Under the pieces are notes generated by a model. The model was given only the letters and a program-made list of their open reading frames with translations. It was not told the origin of the DNA and made no database searches. Both the position numbers and the translations under genes were made by a program. This document shows positions 8,888 to 17,109 of a DNA stretch of 64,000 nucleotides, one piece after another. Position 1 is the stretch's first letter. Each line of letters begins with the position of its first letter. This stretch comes from JABFXX01 sp964419605 (GTDB taxonomy: Bacteria; Myxococcota_A; Polyangia; Haliangiales; Haliangiaceae), in assembly GCA_964419605.1 (NCBI GenBank), contig CAYQQM010000019.1, positions 3,221 to 67,220 on the forward strand, written 5' to 3'.

Positions 8888-9049
8888 CCGACGGCGAATC
8901 CGCACTGCAACATCGCCGCCGTTCTGCGGGCCGTGGTCCAAAACACTCAATAAGACCATGGGGTTATGCGACTCACTTCGCTGTTGTCAATCGCCATGCA
9001 ATCGCAATATGCTAGGCGTCCACGGGTGCTTAGCACCGCCGGGTAGTTC

Positions 9050-10126
9050 ATGGCGGAATCCGACGTATTTGATGATCCAAGGTTCGGCAAGTCGGCCGGG
9101 AACCGGTACCTCTGTCAGCTAGGCAATTTGCGTAATCCCGAGTTGTTGAAAGGCGACGCGCTGGGGCGAGGCCTGCTCAACGACGAGAACGGCCAGCTGA
9201 ATCCGTTCAAACTTGAGGAGCTGTTTCATCGATCGCTAATCAGGGCGTTCCAGTCGATCGAGAACTGGGAGGATATGGCGTACGTCGCCAAAGAAGAGGC
9301 GATGGGTGATGCTCTCGAGGCAGCCTGCCGAATCGTGGGAATTCCGCCGATTCGGGTTGAGAGTGCGATGACGTCGGGCATTGGCAATCCAGCGGAATAT
9401 CGTTCAGGCAGTTGGTGCATCTCTTTCGGCCGACCGGCGTTCATGAACCCCCAAGAGCGTCGCGCCGAATACCGCCAGGCAACCACTCTCATTGCCGGAC
9501 TGGGCAGCGACGAGGAACGCACCGCACGCAAACAAAATGTCGACCGGTTTTTTTCTGGGACCACGCTTTCACGTGCAGACGTCATCTCCGTGGTGTGTCA
9601 CGAAGCCCAGCATGCGCTACAGGAATTTATTTCGTTCTGCCTGTGGGTTGGCGATGGATTGAGCGGCGACCTTCAACTGCCCCACCCTGGCGGTAAACTC
9701 GTTCCGCCGCAGTACGGCATAACAGTCAACGGTACGACCCATCTCGCTCGACCTGAGGTATGGCGTGTGGCCACGCAACATCCCACGCAACATCCGTATG
9801 CCCGAGCCATCGCCGAAAGCACGGAGCAAGACCAAGGTTATGAGGCGCTGCTCAACGCTCCAAACGTGGATCCGGCGACAAAACAACGCCTTAAGGGACA
9901 ACGCTACAGCCCGCGTACGGCTCAAATGACGCGCGAGAACAACGCGACTTGGCTCCAATATGTCGTGGAACGAGATGTCAACGACACTGCATGGTTTCAG
10001 CAGATCTCGCAGGAAATGCGGCCGCCACCAGCACAACCGCGTTCGCAGTGGCACCAAAAACAGCCTGCTTATGACGTGCAGACTTGGGTTCCGTCGGGGT
10101 GCTTGGCCAAACCAGTGGCTCGGTAG
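9050..10126 (+). CDS. Putative zinc metallopeptidase-like protein with HEAQH motif
   Basis: A 358-residue protein without a signal peptide that I do not assign to a named family. The clearest feature is VVCHEAQHALQEF (His184, Glu185, His188), an HExxH-type zinc site whose following residues resemble the HELAHVVQQ helix of DUF4157/eCIS-core proteins. Upstream are an Asn/Arg-rich first 60 residues and a GIPPIRVES...SGSWCISFGRPAFMN beta segment that may precede the catalytic helix. Downstream are several His-rich stretches (ATQHPTQHPYARAIAEST), one of which could supply the third ligand. It stands alone between the beta-helix lipoprotein and a convergent outer-membrane-like gene. A secreted effector or self-processing peptidase is possible but unproven. 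Confidence 0.55.
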   Translation: MAESDVFDDPRFGKSAGNRYLCQLGNLRNPELLKGDALGRGLLNDENGQLNPFKLEELFHRSLIRAFQSIENWEDMAYVAKEEAMGDALEAACRIVGIPPIRVESAMTSGIGNPAEYRSGSWCISFGRPAFMNPQERRAEYRQATTLIAGLGSDEERTARKQNVDRFFSGTTLSRADVISVVCHEAQHALQEFISFCLWVGDGLSGDLQLPHPGGKLVPPQYGITVNGTTHLARPEVWRVATQHPTQHPYARAIAESTEQDQGYEALLNAPNVDPATKQRLKGQRYSPRTAQMTRENNATWLQYVVERDVNDTAWFQQISQEMRPPPAQPRSQWHQKQPAYDVQTWVPSGCLAKPVAR

Positions 10127-10155
10127 TCAGTTCCGCGTCAGTGCTTTGGCCACGA

Positions 10156-10761
10156 TCATAAAGCGATGATGTTCGCCCTCAGCGCGATCAGCCCCTCCGC
10201 CTGAAACCCAATATAGTGGGTCGACAAGTCGCTGAGCCCGCCCGCGGAGCTACGCAAAAAGTAGCCGTACGAAACCGGCACAATCACGCCGAGATCGAAG
10301 ATGCTGGACAGGTGTTTGCCGACACCAACTCGAGCCTCGCCGATAATGCCCCGGTCGGTTACCTGCGACCGATCCAGCGGCGGCTTCACTTGAGCGCCGG
10401 TGCCCATACCGTACCACAGTCCAGCCCCCAACTCGACGTACAGCCCAGACTCGGAGTCGCCAATATCGATCGACCCGCGCGATCCAACGCCGAATTGCGT
10501 CCACGTTCGCAGCCCGTCGCTGCCGGAAAATTGATGGTGCTGCAACCATGCGTTGACAAACAGAACTTTGCCACCGATGAGCAGGCCGTACGCCGGCCCT
10601 TTGGCTTGGCCAAAAAACGAGGCGTCTTTTAGATCGCCGGCGACCCCGCTACCGTACGCGCCGCCACCATGGGCCTCGGCAAACAACTTCAGTACATCGG
10701 CCGAGGCGGATCCGGATGCAACGGCTAAGGCAATAGCAACGAGAACTGGGCGTTGAGTCAT
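10156..10761 (-). CDS. Hypothetical exported, outer-membrane-like protein
   Basis: A 201-residue protein starting MTQRPVLVAIALAVASGSASA, a clean Sec signal peptide with cleavage after ASA. The open frame extends further upstream, but that part overlaps the neighbouring transporter gene and has shadow-like composition, so I start at 10761. The mature part is Gly/aromatic-rich with alternating strands (GVGSRGSIDIGDSESGLYVELGA, YIGFQAEGLIALRANI), like a small outer-membrane beta-barrel. Similar short barrel proteins are common in myxobacteria with no defined role. It lies just downstream of the AI-2E family gene on the same strand. Confidence 0.65.
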   Translation of the reverse strand: MTQRPVLVAIALAVASGSASADVLKLFAEAHGGGAYGSGVAGDLKDASFFGQAKGPAYGLLIGGKVLFVNAWLQHHQFSGSDGLRTWTQFGVGSRGSIDIGDSESGLYVELGAGLWYGMGTGAQVKPPLDRSQVTDRGIIGEARVGVGKHLSSIFDLGVIVPVSYGYFLRSSAGGLSDLSTHYIGFQAEGLIALRANIIAL

Positions 10762-10805
10762 CGAGGCAGTCTGACCCAAGAACGCATCCGCGGCGACACC
10801 TATCG

Positions 10806-12053
10806 CTAGTCCCCGCGACGCTCCGCTGACAATTCTGGTTCGGGCGCGCCCGCTGAGCCCAGTTCGGGCTCCATCGAACTCTCCGATGTGACATCGGACA
10901 CATCGGTCGGTCTGTGCGCAATATGAACCCCGGATGGCGTACCCGGCATGATGACGGCCATCGCCGGCGTAACCACGATGTCGCCGTCGGACTCGCGGCC
11001 GAAGAATGCGCTGTGCTCGTAGTATCGAACGCCGTACCGCACCAATACCGCGCACGTCGCAGCGATAGGCACAGCCAGTACGACGCCCACAAAGCCGAGT
11101 AGCTTGCCGCCCGCGACTACGGCAAAAAGAGCGCCAGATTCCGACAGGCCAACTCGATGCCCGACGATCTTGGGCGTAAGCACGCCGGCTTCGAGCACGT
11201 GGAGAACCGCGATCACCGCAGCGACCAGTGCAACCGTCTGAAAATTTGCCCCGTCAGCGACCGTCACAATGATTGCAATCGCTGCACCCACGATGGCGCC
11301 GACGAAGGGGATCAACGTCAACGCGCCGACCAGAAGACCGATCGGCAGCGACAACGGCATTCCAACCAGCGTAAAACCCAACGCGTAGAAGAAGGCGAGC
11401 AACGTCGTCACGATCGCTTGGCCTCGGACCCAGCCCGCCACAACGTCGTCGATCTCGTGAAGCACTTCGCGGGCAGCCCGCCGCCGGCGCGGCGGAATCA
11501 TGTGATCGACGCGGCGCGTGAGATTTGGCCAATCGACGAGAAAGTAGAATGCAAAGACCGGAACGAGCAGCAACTCGGCCATGACTCCGAGTAGTTGGAA
11601 GATTCCGCCGAGCGCGGCTGCGGCCAAATCGCGCAGTGGTCCGGCGCGATCTGGCAGCGTATCGACCGAAATGTAGTCCTTCCAGTGAGACGGAATTTCG
11701 GTACGAAAGTGGTCGCGAAGCCAGCCATTGAGATTTTCGATCATGCGAGGCACGTCGCTAATAAACTGCGTCAGCTGGCTTGCGATGCGCGGCACCGCAA
11801 ACGCTATCGCGGCAACTACTGCCGCAACAAAGCCAATGAGCAGAATCGCGGCCCCCAACGTGCGCGACACGCCAGTGATCCGCGTGAGGCGATCGAGCCC
11901 GGGGTTTAGGAGGTACGCGATGCCGAGAGCCGCAAGGATCGGCGCCAAAACCGCCGCTATGTAACTAAGGGTGATCCACGCGAGAACCACGAACAACGCG
12001 ATCAACAACACGCGCAACATCGCGATCACCTGCGCGGTAGGACTCACAGACAC
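10806..12053 (-). CDS. AI-2E family transporter (PerM/UPF0118)
   Basis: A 415-residue inner-membrane protein of the AI-2E/UPF0118 exporter family. The order is typical: two or three N-terminal membrane segments (about 8-85), an amphipathic periplasmic helix region (ISDVPRMIENLNGWLRDHF, 92-150), then the signature core with FYFLVDWPNLTRRV, DDVVAGWVRGQAIVTTLL, GMPLSLPIGLLVGALTLIPFVGAIVGAA and the C-terminal LTPKIVGHRVGLS. The last 60 residues are a low-complexity Glu/Ser/Pro tail. Family members include autoinducer-2 exporters and Na+/H+ antiporters, so the substrate is not predictable. Confidence 0.92.
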   Translation of the reverse strand: MSVSPTAQVIAMLRVLLIALFVVLAWITLSYIAAVLAPILAALGIAYLLNPGLDRLTRITGVSRTLGAAILLIGFVAAVVAAIAFAVPRIASQLTQFISDVPRMIENLNGWLRDHFRTEIPSHWKDYISVDTLPDRAGPLRDLAAAALGGIFQLLGVMAELLLVPVFAFYFLVDWPNLTRRVDHMIPPRRRRAAREVLHEIDDVVAGWVRGQAIVTTLLAFFYALGFTLVGMPLSLPIGLLVGALTLIPFVGAIVGAAIAIIVTVADGANFQTVALVAAVIAVLHVLEAGVLTPKIVGHRVGLSESGALFAVVAGGKLLGFVGVVLAVPIAATCAVLVRYGVRYYEHSAFFGRESDGDIVVTPAMAVIMPGTPSGVHIAHRPTDVSDVTSESSMEPELGSAGAPEPELSAERRGD

Positions 12054-12096
12054 TGCAAACAGATAACACGAATCGTTTGCGACCGGAGTTAGGACC

Positions 12097-13173
12097 TTAC
12101 ACCCGGGATGACGCGTTCATAGATCCTCGGCGAGGGCTCGCGAGACCGATTATGCCGGCCACGAGTTTTTCCAGGATCACGCGCTCCGCCAGCTCGCGAC
12201 CCAGCGTTTTGAGCTGGGGCCCGGTGAACGCATGGTTCCTGCTGTCGAGGGTGATGTCGCCCTTCAGCGCGCGGTCGGCGATCGAAAGCTCTTCGGTCAT
12301 CCGAGCGAGTCCTGGCGTGGAAAAATTTCCAGCTTGCGCAATCAACTTATCGACGACAAACGGCGGCACGCCGATCGTGCTCGCCCATGTTCCGCGAGGA
12401 GCGCCTTGGCTGCGCAAAACATGGACCAAGGTTAGCTGACGAATGTAGCGGGCTAGCATAACCACCACACCTACCGCTGACTCGCGGCGATCACAAAGCG
12501 AGGCCACCGCCGCAAGGGCCCGAACCCGATCAGCGGCACCGATCGCGTCGGTCAGCTCAAACACCGACCGCTCGCGCGTATCGGCAATCAGCTCATCGAC
12601 ATCGTCGGGTACAACCGCACGGACCACGCCTTGACCGGCAACAAACAAGCCGAGTTGCTCTACGGCCATCGCAAGCCGCGACAGATCCTTGCCCACCGCA
12701 TCTACAAGCCGCGCAACTGCAGCGCTGGATATTTCGATTCCGCGCTGCGCAGCTTCGTGTTGCACCCACGGAATTGCCGAACGAGGCGCCTCGAGTACGT
12801 GCAGCCAACCGTTCTTGCTCGCGGTGGCGAAGATCTTTAGCCGCTTGTCAAGCTTCGCGGTAAGCGCAACGACTACCGTGCTCGGATTGGGTCTGGCGAA
12901 GTACGAAAGCAAAGCCTCGGAGTCATCGGTCGGCAACAAACTGAGATCGCGAACGAGCACCATGCGATGCGTGGCGAGCATCGGAAATGTTTGCGCAAGC
13001 GCCGCGATCCTCGCTCCGCTTGGCTTGCCTTCCACGATATCGTAGTTGAAGCCGCGCGCCGCGGGCGGCACCGCGGCGTCGCGAATGGCTGCGACCGCGC
13101 GCTCGATCAGGATGGGATGCTCCGAATAAAGCACGTACACCGGAGCGAGGCCGTTTTTTAACAGCTCGTGCAC
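12097..13173 (-). CDS. holA: DNA polymerase III subunit delta
   Basis: A 358-residue delta subunit of the clamp loader, which opens the beta sliding clamp during DNA replication. The family layout is clear: an N-terminal AAA-like domain with VYVLYSEHPILIERAVAAI, then TFPMLATHRMVLVRDL near residue 64, a middle lid domain, and a C-terminal helical collar with FELTDAIGAADRVRALAAV and LARYIRQL. It starts at GTG because the upstream ATG frame closes at once. No ribosome site is obvious. The gene runs divergent from the amidohydrolase, 55 bases away. Confidence 0.88.
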   Translation of the reverse strand: MHELLKNGLAPVYVLYSEHPILIERAVAAIRDAAVPPAARGFNYDIVEGKPSGARIAALAQTFPMLATHRMVLVRDLSLLPTDDSEALLSYFARPNPSTVVVALTAKLDKRLKIFATASKNGWLHVLEAPRSAIPWVQHEAAQRGIEISSAAVARLVDAVGKDLSRLAMAVEQLGLFVAGQGVVRAVVPDDVDELIADTRERSVFELTDAIGAADRVRALAAVASLCDRRESAVGVVVMLARYIRQLTLVHVLRSQGAPRGTWASTIGVPPFVVDKLIAQAGNFSTPGLARMTEELSIADRALKGDITLDSRNHAFTGPQLKTLGRELAERVILEKLVAGIIGLASPRRGSMNASSRV

Positions 13174-13228
13174 AACGTCAGGACGGTAGCATGTGGTGGG
13201 TGCAACCTGGCTGTGATAAGGTGACCGG

Positions 13229-14578
13229 GTGGATCTGTCGCGCGATCAGGTCGTCGCGATCACGGCTGACCACGCTTTGACCGGCGACCCTGGGGTCGGC
13301 GTGCGAGGCCCCACGACCGTCGTAGCTCACAACGGCCTGATCGTCGCCGTCGGTGATCCGCAGTCCACCCCAGTTCCGGCGGGCGCCGTGCGACTGGACT
13401 GGTCGCGGCGTTTGCTCCTGCCAGGTACAGTCAACACGCACAATCACAGCTTTCAGTCCCTGTTGCGCGGCATCGGCGACGACCTGCCGTTCCTAACCTG
13501 GCGAGATCGCGCCTTGTATCGCTATTCTCCCACGCTATCGCCACGCGACATGGAGACGGCGGCGCTATTCGCATTCGGTGAAATGCTGCTTCACGGTGTT
13601 ACGACCGTATGCGACTTTTACTACGTCAACGGCCAGGGCAACGAGCGCGCTGGCGCAACGATTGAGGCCGCTCGTCGGCTGGGCATTCGCATCGTGCTGG
13701 CCCGCTGCTTCTACGACTGGGATGGCGCTCCGGCGATATACCGTGAAACGGTCCCTCAAGCAGTGGCGAACTTCGAGGCCCTGCGCCACATGTATCGCGA
13801 TCCAGAAAGGCACCTGGTCACGGTGCAGCCGGCTCCGCACAGCCAGCACGGCGCGACACCAGCGATGATCGAAGCTGGCGCGGGCTGCGCGGCCGATGCC
13901 GGTGTGCCGTGGCACATCCATCTCGCCGAAGAGCGATATCAGGTCGAACAATCGCTGTCCCGCTTTGGCAAGCCGCCGCTCCACGCGGTCGCCGGGATCG
14001 GAGTCGACCTGTCGTCGATAGTCGCCGTCCACGGCTGTTGGTTCGACGAGACCGAGCGAGCCTTACTCGCGGAACACGGTGGCAGCCTCGCGTATTGTCC
14101 AGGCTCAAACATGTTCCTGGGGGACGGCGTAACCGACCTCGTCGACCTCTTGGCCCGAAAGGTTCCGGTCGGGCTCGGCACCGACGGTGGCTGCTCCAAC
14201 AATCGCGTCAGCGTATTCGATGAGATGCGCACCGCCGCGCTGTTGCAAAAAGTCCATCGCTGCGATGGCCAGGCGATCGACGCCGAAACGTGTTTTTCGC
14301 TCGGGACCCGCACTGCTGGCCAGGTTCTGCGGCTGCCCGTTGGCCGCATCGCCCCCGGGTATCGCTGCGACGCGGTCGCCGTGGATCTTGGCGATCCGTC
14401 GCTTTGGCCCCTGCAAACGCTTGAAAAGAATGTGGTCTATGCACTGTCTTGTCGCGCGATCACCGACGTCGTGGTAGATGGTGTAGAAGTCGTTTCGGCG
14501 CGAGTTCTATGCAATGTCCAACTCGATGAAGTCCAAGCCCGCGTCGCCGAACTCACCCATGGCTGGACCCGCCACTGA
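13229..14578 (+). CDS. ATZ/TRZ-type amidohydrolase (8-oxoguanine deaminase-like)
   Basis: A 449-residue metal-dependent deaminase of the AtzA/TrzN/SSNAH group. The metal ligands are visible: THNHSFQSLL (His71, His73), HIHLAEE near residue 230, VAVHGCWFD with a fourth His near 268, and LGTDGGCSNN with the metal Asp near 318. The final region (IAPGYRCDAVAVDL) is the usual composite beta-sandwich. Relatives deaminate 8-oxoguanine, S-adenosylhomocysteine, guanine or triazines; the sequence alone does not settle which. The next gene overlaps its 3' end, suggesting a shared transcript. Confidence 0.87.
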   Translation: MDLSRDQVVAITADHALTGDPGVGVRGPTTVVAHNGLIVAVGDPQSTPVPAGAVRLDWSRRLLLPGTVNTHNHSFQSLLRGIGDDLPFLTWRDRALYRYSPTLSPRDMETAALFAFGEMLLHGVTTVCDFYYVNGQGNERAGATIEAARRLGIRIVLARCFYDWDGAPAIYRETVPQAVANFEALRHMYRDPERHLVTVQPAPHSQHGATPAMIEAGAGCAADAGVPWHIHLAEERYQVEQSLSRFGKPPLHAVAGIGVDLSSIVAVHGCWFDETERALLAEHGGSLAYCPGSNMFLGDGVTDLVDLLARKVPVGLGTDGGCSNNRVSVFDEMRTAALLQKVHRCDGQAIDAETCFSLGTRTAGQVLRLPVGRIAPGYRCDAVAVDLGDPSLWPLQTLEKNVVYALSCRAITDVVVDGVEVVSARVLCNVQLDEVQARVAELTHGWTRH

Positions 14579-15101
14579 TGCCGCAATGGCTGTAAATACC
14601 CGCGATACCCCGGGGGGTAACGCTGCGACCGCTTCTCCTCGTCCCCTCGAAGTGCGGCTGGAAGCGTCGCGCCAACGGCTGATTAGCTGGACCATCTTTG
14701 GAACGCTATTCGGCGCGCTCCTCGTTTGGAAGCTCGGAACCGTAGGCGTGTGGGCGGGCTGGGTGCTGATCGCGCTGGGCTTATTTCGCGGCTATTTGCT
14801 CGCAATGACGCTGATCTGCCCTGCGGGAACGATTGAGGTGAGTCAGCATCGCGTCGTGTTGCCGCGAGCCATTCACCGTCCGAAGCCGATCGAGGTGACC
14901 CCTGCGGACGTCACTGCGGCCTATTTCCTACGACGCTCGGTTCCGTGGAATCGCGCTGCACCGGTGTTGGTCGTGGAGCTGGGAAAACGCGCTCTGTTGT
15001 TTCCCCGCGACTGGTTTACAAGTGAAGCCGACCAGCGCCGAGTCATTCACGCGCTGCTCGAATACCGCGGAACCAGTCAACCAACGCAAACTCCGGTCTA
15101 G
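14559..15101 (+). CDS. Hypothetical two-helix membrane protein
   Basis: A protein of about 180 residues with an Ala/Thr-rich N-terminal 35 residues, two closely spaced membrane helices (ISWTIFGTLFGALLVWKLG and WAGWVLIALGLFRGYLLAMT) and a C-terminal soluble domain of about 90 residues. That domain (CPAGTIEVSQHRVVLPRA, PADVTAAYFLRRSV, LLFPRDWF) has the strand pattern of a small PH-like or bPH domain. The start is uncertain: ATG 14514, 14559 and 14586 are all in frame and none has a good ribosome site. The first two overlap the amidohydrolase end. I do not recognise a named family. Confidence 0.6.
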   Translation: MAGPATDAAMAVNTRDTPGGNAATASPRPLEVRLEASRQRLISWTIFGTLFGALLVWKLGTVGVWAGWVLIALGLFRGYLLAMTLICPAGTIEVSQHRVVLPRAIHRPKPIEVTPADVTAAYFLRRSVPWNRAAPVLVVELGKRALLFPRDWFTSEADQRRVIHALLEYRGTSQPTQTPV

Positions 15102-15107
15102 TACCTC

Positions 15108-16172
15108 ATGTCGCTTTCGCTCGAAGAGGCGCGAGCATTTCACAACGAGATTTGCGTACTCGACCTACACGCCGACACGGCGAAGCTCATGGATAAGCTC
15201 GGCTACGACATCGGCGTTCGCCACGATCGTCCGCTACCGACGGCCGCCAACTTCGTTGGCCATGTCGACGTGCCACGCTTGCGGGAAGGCGGTGTAGCGA
15301 GCCAGTTCTTTGGGTTTTGGACTGCCCCGTTCCCTCAGCGCGGCTGTCTGCGCAGCGTCGGAACGCAGCTCGACTCCCTCGCTGCAGCCATAGCGGCCTA
15401 CCCGACCGACCTCGCGTGGGTCCGAACCGGCGCAGACGTCGTCGCGGCAAAGGCCGCTGGCAAGATCGGGGTCCTCGGAGGTATCGAAGGCGGGCAAGCG
15501 CTCGAAGATCAGGTCGAGTCGATCGAAGCCTTGTCTCGCCGGGGCGTGCGGTACCTCGGGCTGCTGCACTTTTCGCGCAACGCGATCGGCAGCCCTGCCA
15601 AAGGCCGCGGCGCCGATCCCACACAAGGGATCACAGAATTTGGTCGCGACGTGATCCGCGAGTGCGAACGCACCGGAGTCGTCGTCGATTTGGCGCACAT
15701 TAATCGACGAGGCTTCATGGACGCAATCGAGGTGGCGACGTTACCGGTCATTGTCTCGCATACCGGGGTGGCGGGCGTTCACGAGCACTGGCGCAATATC
15801 GACGACGACCAAATCCGCGCCGTGGCGCGCAGCGGAGGCTGCGTTGGAATCATTTTTGCGCGCCGCTACCTAGGCTCGACCTCGCTCGAAGCGGTCGTCG
15901 ATCATCTCGAGCACGTCATCGATGTCGCGGGCGAAGATGCGCCTGCGCTGGGCAGTGACTTCGACGGGTTTGTGGTGCCCCCGATTGGACTGGAAGATGT
16001 CGCCGCTCTGCCGAATTTGACCGCGGCGATGTCCCAGCGAGGCATGTCGCTCCGCTTGCTCGAAAAAGTCCTTGGCGGCAACGCGCTTCGCGTTCTCGAC
16101 GCCGTGCCCGCATGGGGAACGCTGCCTACGCCGGGGCGGACTTCTACCCCAGAAGCTCGAGGTGACCGGTGA
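15108..16172 (+). CDS. Membrane dipeptidase family (M19) peptidase
   Basis: A 354-residue M19 dipeptidase, a binuclear zinc TIM-barrel enzyme of the renal dipeptidase type that cleaves dipeptides and some D-amino-acid dipeptides. The metal ligands are clear: VLDLHADT (His21, Asp23), GIEGGQAL with the bridging Glu near 127, PVIVSHTG and an upstream histidine near 194-215, and LGSDFDGF near 285. The C-terminal GGNALRVLD is the family end motif. No signal peptide is seen. It starts six bases after the membrane-protein gene, and its end overlaps the pilin-like gene by ATGA. Confidence 0.93.
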   Translation: MSLSLEEARAFHNEICVLDLHADTAKLMDKLGYDIGVRHDRPLPTAANFVGHVDVPRLREGGVASQFFGFWTAPFPQRGCLRSVGTQLDSLAAAIAAYPTDLAWVRTGADVVAAKAAGKIGVLGGIEGGQALEDQVESIEALSRRGVRYLGLLHFSRNAIGSPAKGRGADPTQGITEFGRDVIRECERTGVVVDLAHINRRGFMDAIEVATLPVIVSHTGVAGVHEHWRNIDDDQIRAVARSGGCVGIIFARRYLGSTSLEAVVDHLEHVIDVAGEDAPALGSDFDGFVVPPIGLEDVAALPNLTAAMSQRGMSLRLLEKVLGGNALRVLDAVPAWGTLPTPGRTSTPEARGDR

Positions 16173-16639
16173 CCATGTGGCCTCGCGTTCGCTACGGAAT
16201 GGTCCTCGTCGGGCTATGTGCCCTAGCGACGTTTCCCACCGCCCAGCGGTCGTGCACCGCGAAGAACCGCGCTCGCGAGGCCACGAACCTACTGACGGTG
16301 CTCGCGGACCGAATCGAAGACCACGTTAGGTCCACAGGCCGCATGCCTCCACGAGCCGCGCCGCGTACTCCGATTGTTCCGTGTTGCCTACGCGGTGGAA
16401 CCTGTACGAGCGACGCAACCATGTGGAACGCGAATGCCTGGCGGGATCTGGAATTTTGGATCGAAGGCAAGTTTCGATATACGTACGAATATCGCCCGGA
16501 CCCAAGCGGACGCTCTGCCATCGTTCAAGCATCGGGCGACCTCAACTGCGATGGCAAGACGTCTCTGTACGAACTCAAGCTTCGGATCAGCGGCAACGCA
16601 GTCGAGCGGACCTGGTCTCGCAGGGATCCATATGAGTAG
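16169..16639 (+). CDS. Pilin/pseudopilin-like exported protein
   Basis: A 156-residue protein with an N-terminal hydrophobic segment (YGMVLVGLCALATFPTAQ) and a C-terminal half resembling the globular domain of myxobacterial PilA-like proteins: PCCLRGGTC, then WNANAWRDLEFWIEGKF, YTYEYRPDP, and ASGDLNCDGKTSLYELKLRI. A canonical prepilin peptidase site (GFTLIE) is absent, so this may be a lipid-free exported relative rather than an assembled pilin. It is coupled to the upstream dipeptidase gene by a four-base overlap and overlaps the next gene by eight bases. Confidence 0.6.
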   Translation: MTMWPRVRYGMVLVGLCALATFPTAQRSCTAKNRAREATNLLTVLADRIEDHVRSTGRMPPRAAPRTPIVPCCLRGGTCTSDATMWNANAWRDLEFWIEGKFRYTYEYRPDPSGRSAIVQASGDLNCDGKTSLYELKLRISGNAVERTWSRRDPYE

Positions 16640-17108
16640 AATGTTTGCCCACATGACCTGGTCCTGGAAATTCGCTGTCATCGTCGCGCTCGGCGTACCC
16701 GTGTCGTGCAGCAAGAACAACGAACCGCCACCCGCTTCGACCGGTGGTTTCGGCGCGCAACAAGAGACCGGGCCAGGTCGTAACCCCCTTGGCACGAGCA
16801 AGACTCCGCTGCAAACTGCCAGGGCACTCTATGCAACGCTTTGTGTAAGCTGCCACGGCCCGGAAGGTCGCGGCGATGGTCCAATGGCGAGCCAGCTGGA
16901 CCCCAAACCGCGCAATTATGCGGACCCAGTGTGGCAGACCAGCATCAGCGACGACGAAATCAAGGCCATCATCGTGAAAGGCGGAACCGGCGTGGGCAAG
17001 AGCAAGTGGATGCCCGGGCAGCCCCAACTCGAGGGCGACCCTCAGCTCGACGCACTCGTTCAGGTGATCCGTGGGTTCGGCAAGTCTTCGTCGGGAACGG
17101 AGCCCTAA
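16632..17108 (+). CDS. Cytochrome c lipoprotein
   Basis: A 158-residue mono-haem c-type cytochrome. An N-terminal hydrophobic segment ends in VPVSC (Cys26), a probable lipobox. The haem site CVSCH is at 71-75, followed by GPEGRGDGPMASQLDPKPRN, a pattern of cbb3/cytochrome c6-like domains. A downstream KSKWMPG supplies the likely axial methionine. It would carry electrons in the periplasm, anchored to a membrane. The start is ambiguous between ATGs at 16632, 16641 and 16653. The next gene follows after one base. Confidence 0.85.
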   Translation: MSRMFAHMTWSWKFAVIVALGVPVSCSKNNEPPPASTGGFGAQQETGPGRNPLGTSKTPLQTARALYATLCVSCHGPEGRGDGPMASQLDPKPRNYADPVWQTSISDDEIKAIIVKGGTGVGKSKWMPGQPQLEGDPQLDALVQVIRGFGKSSSGTEP

Positions 17109-17109
17109 C

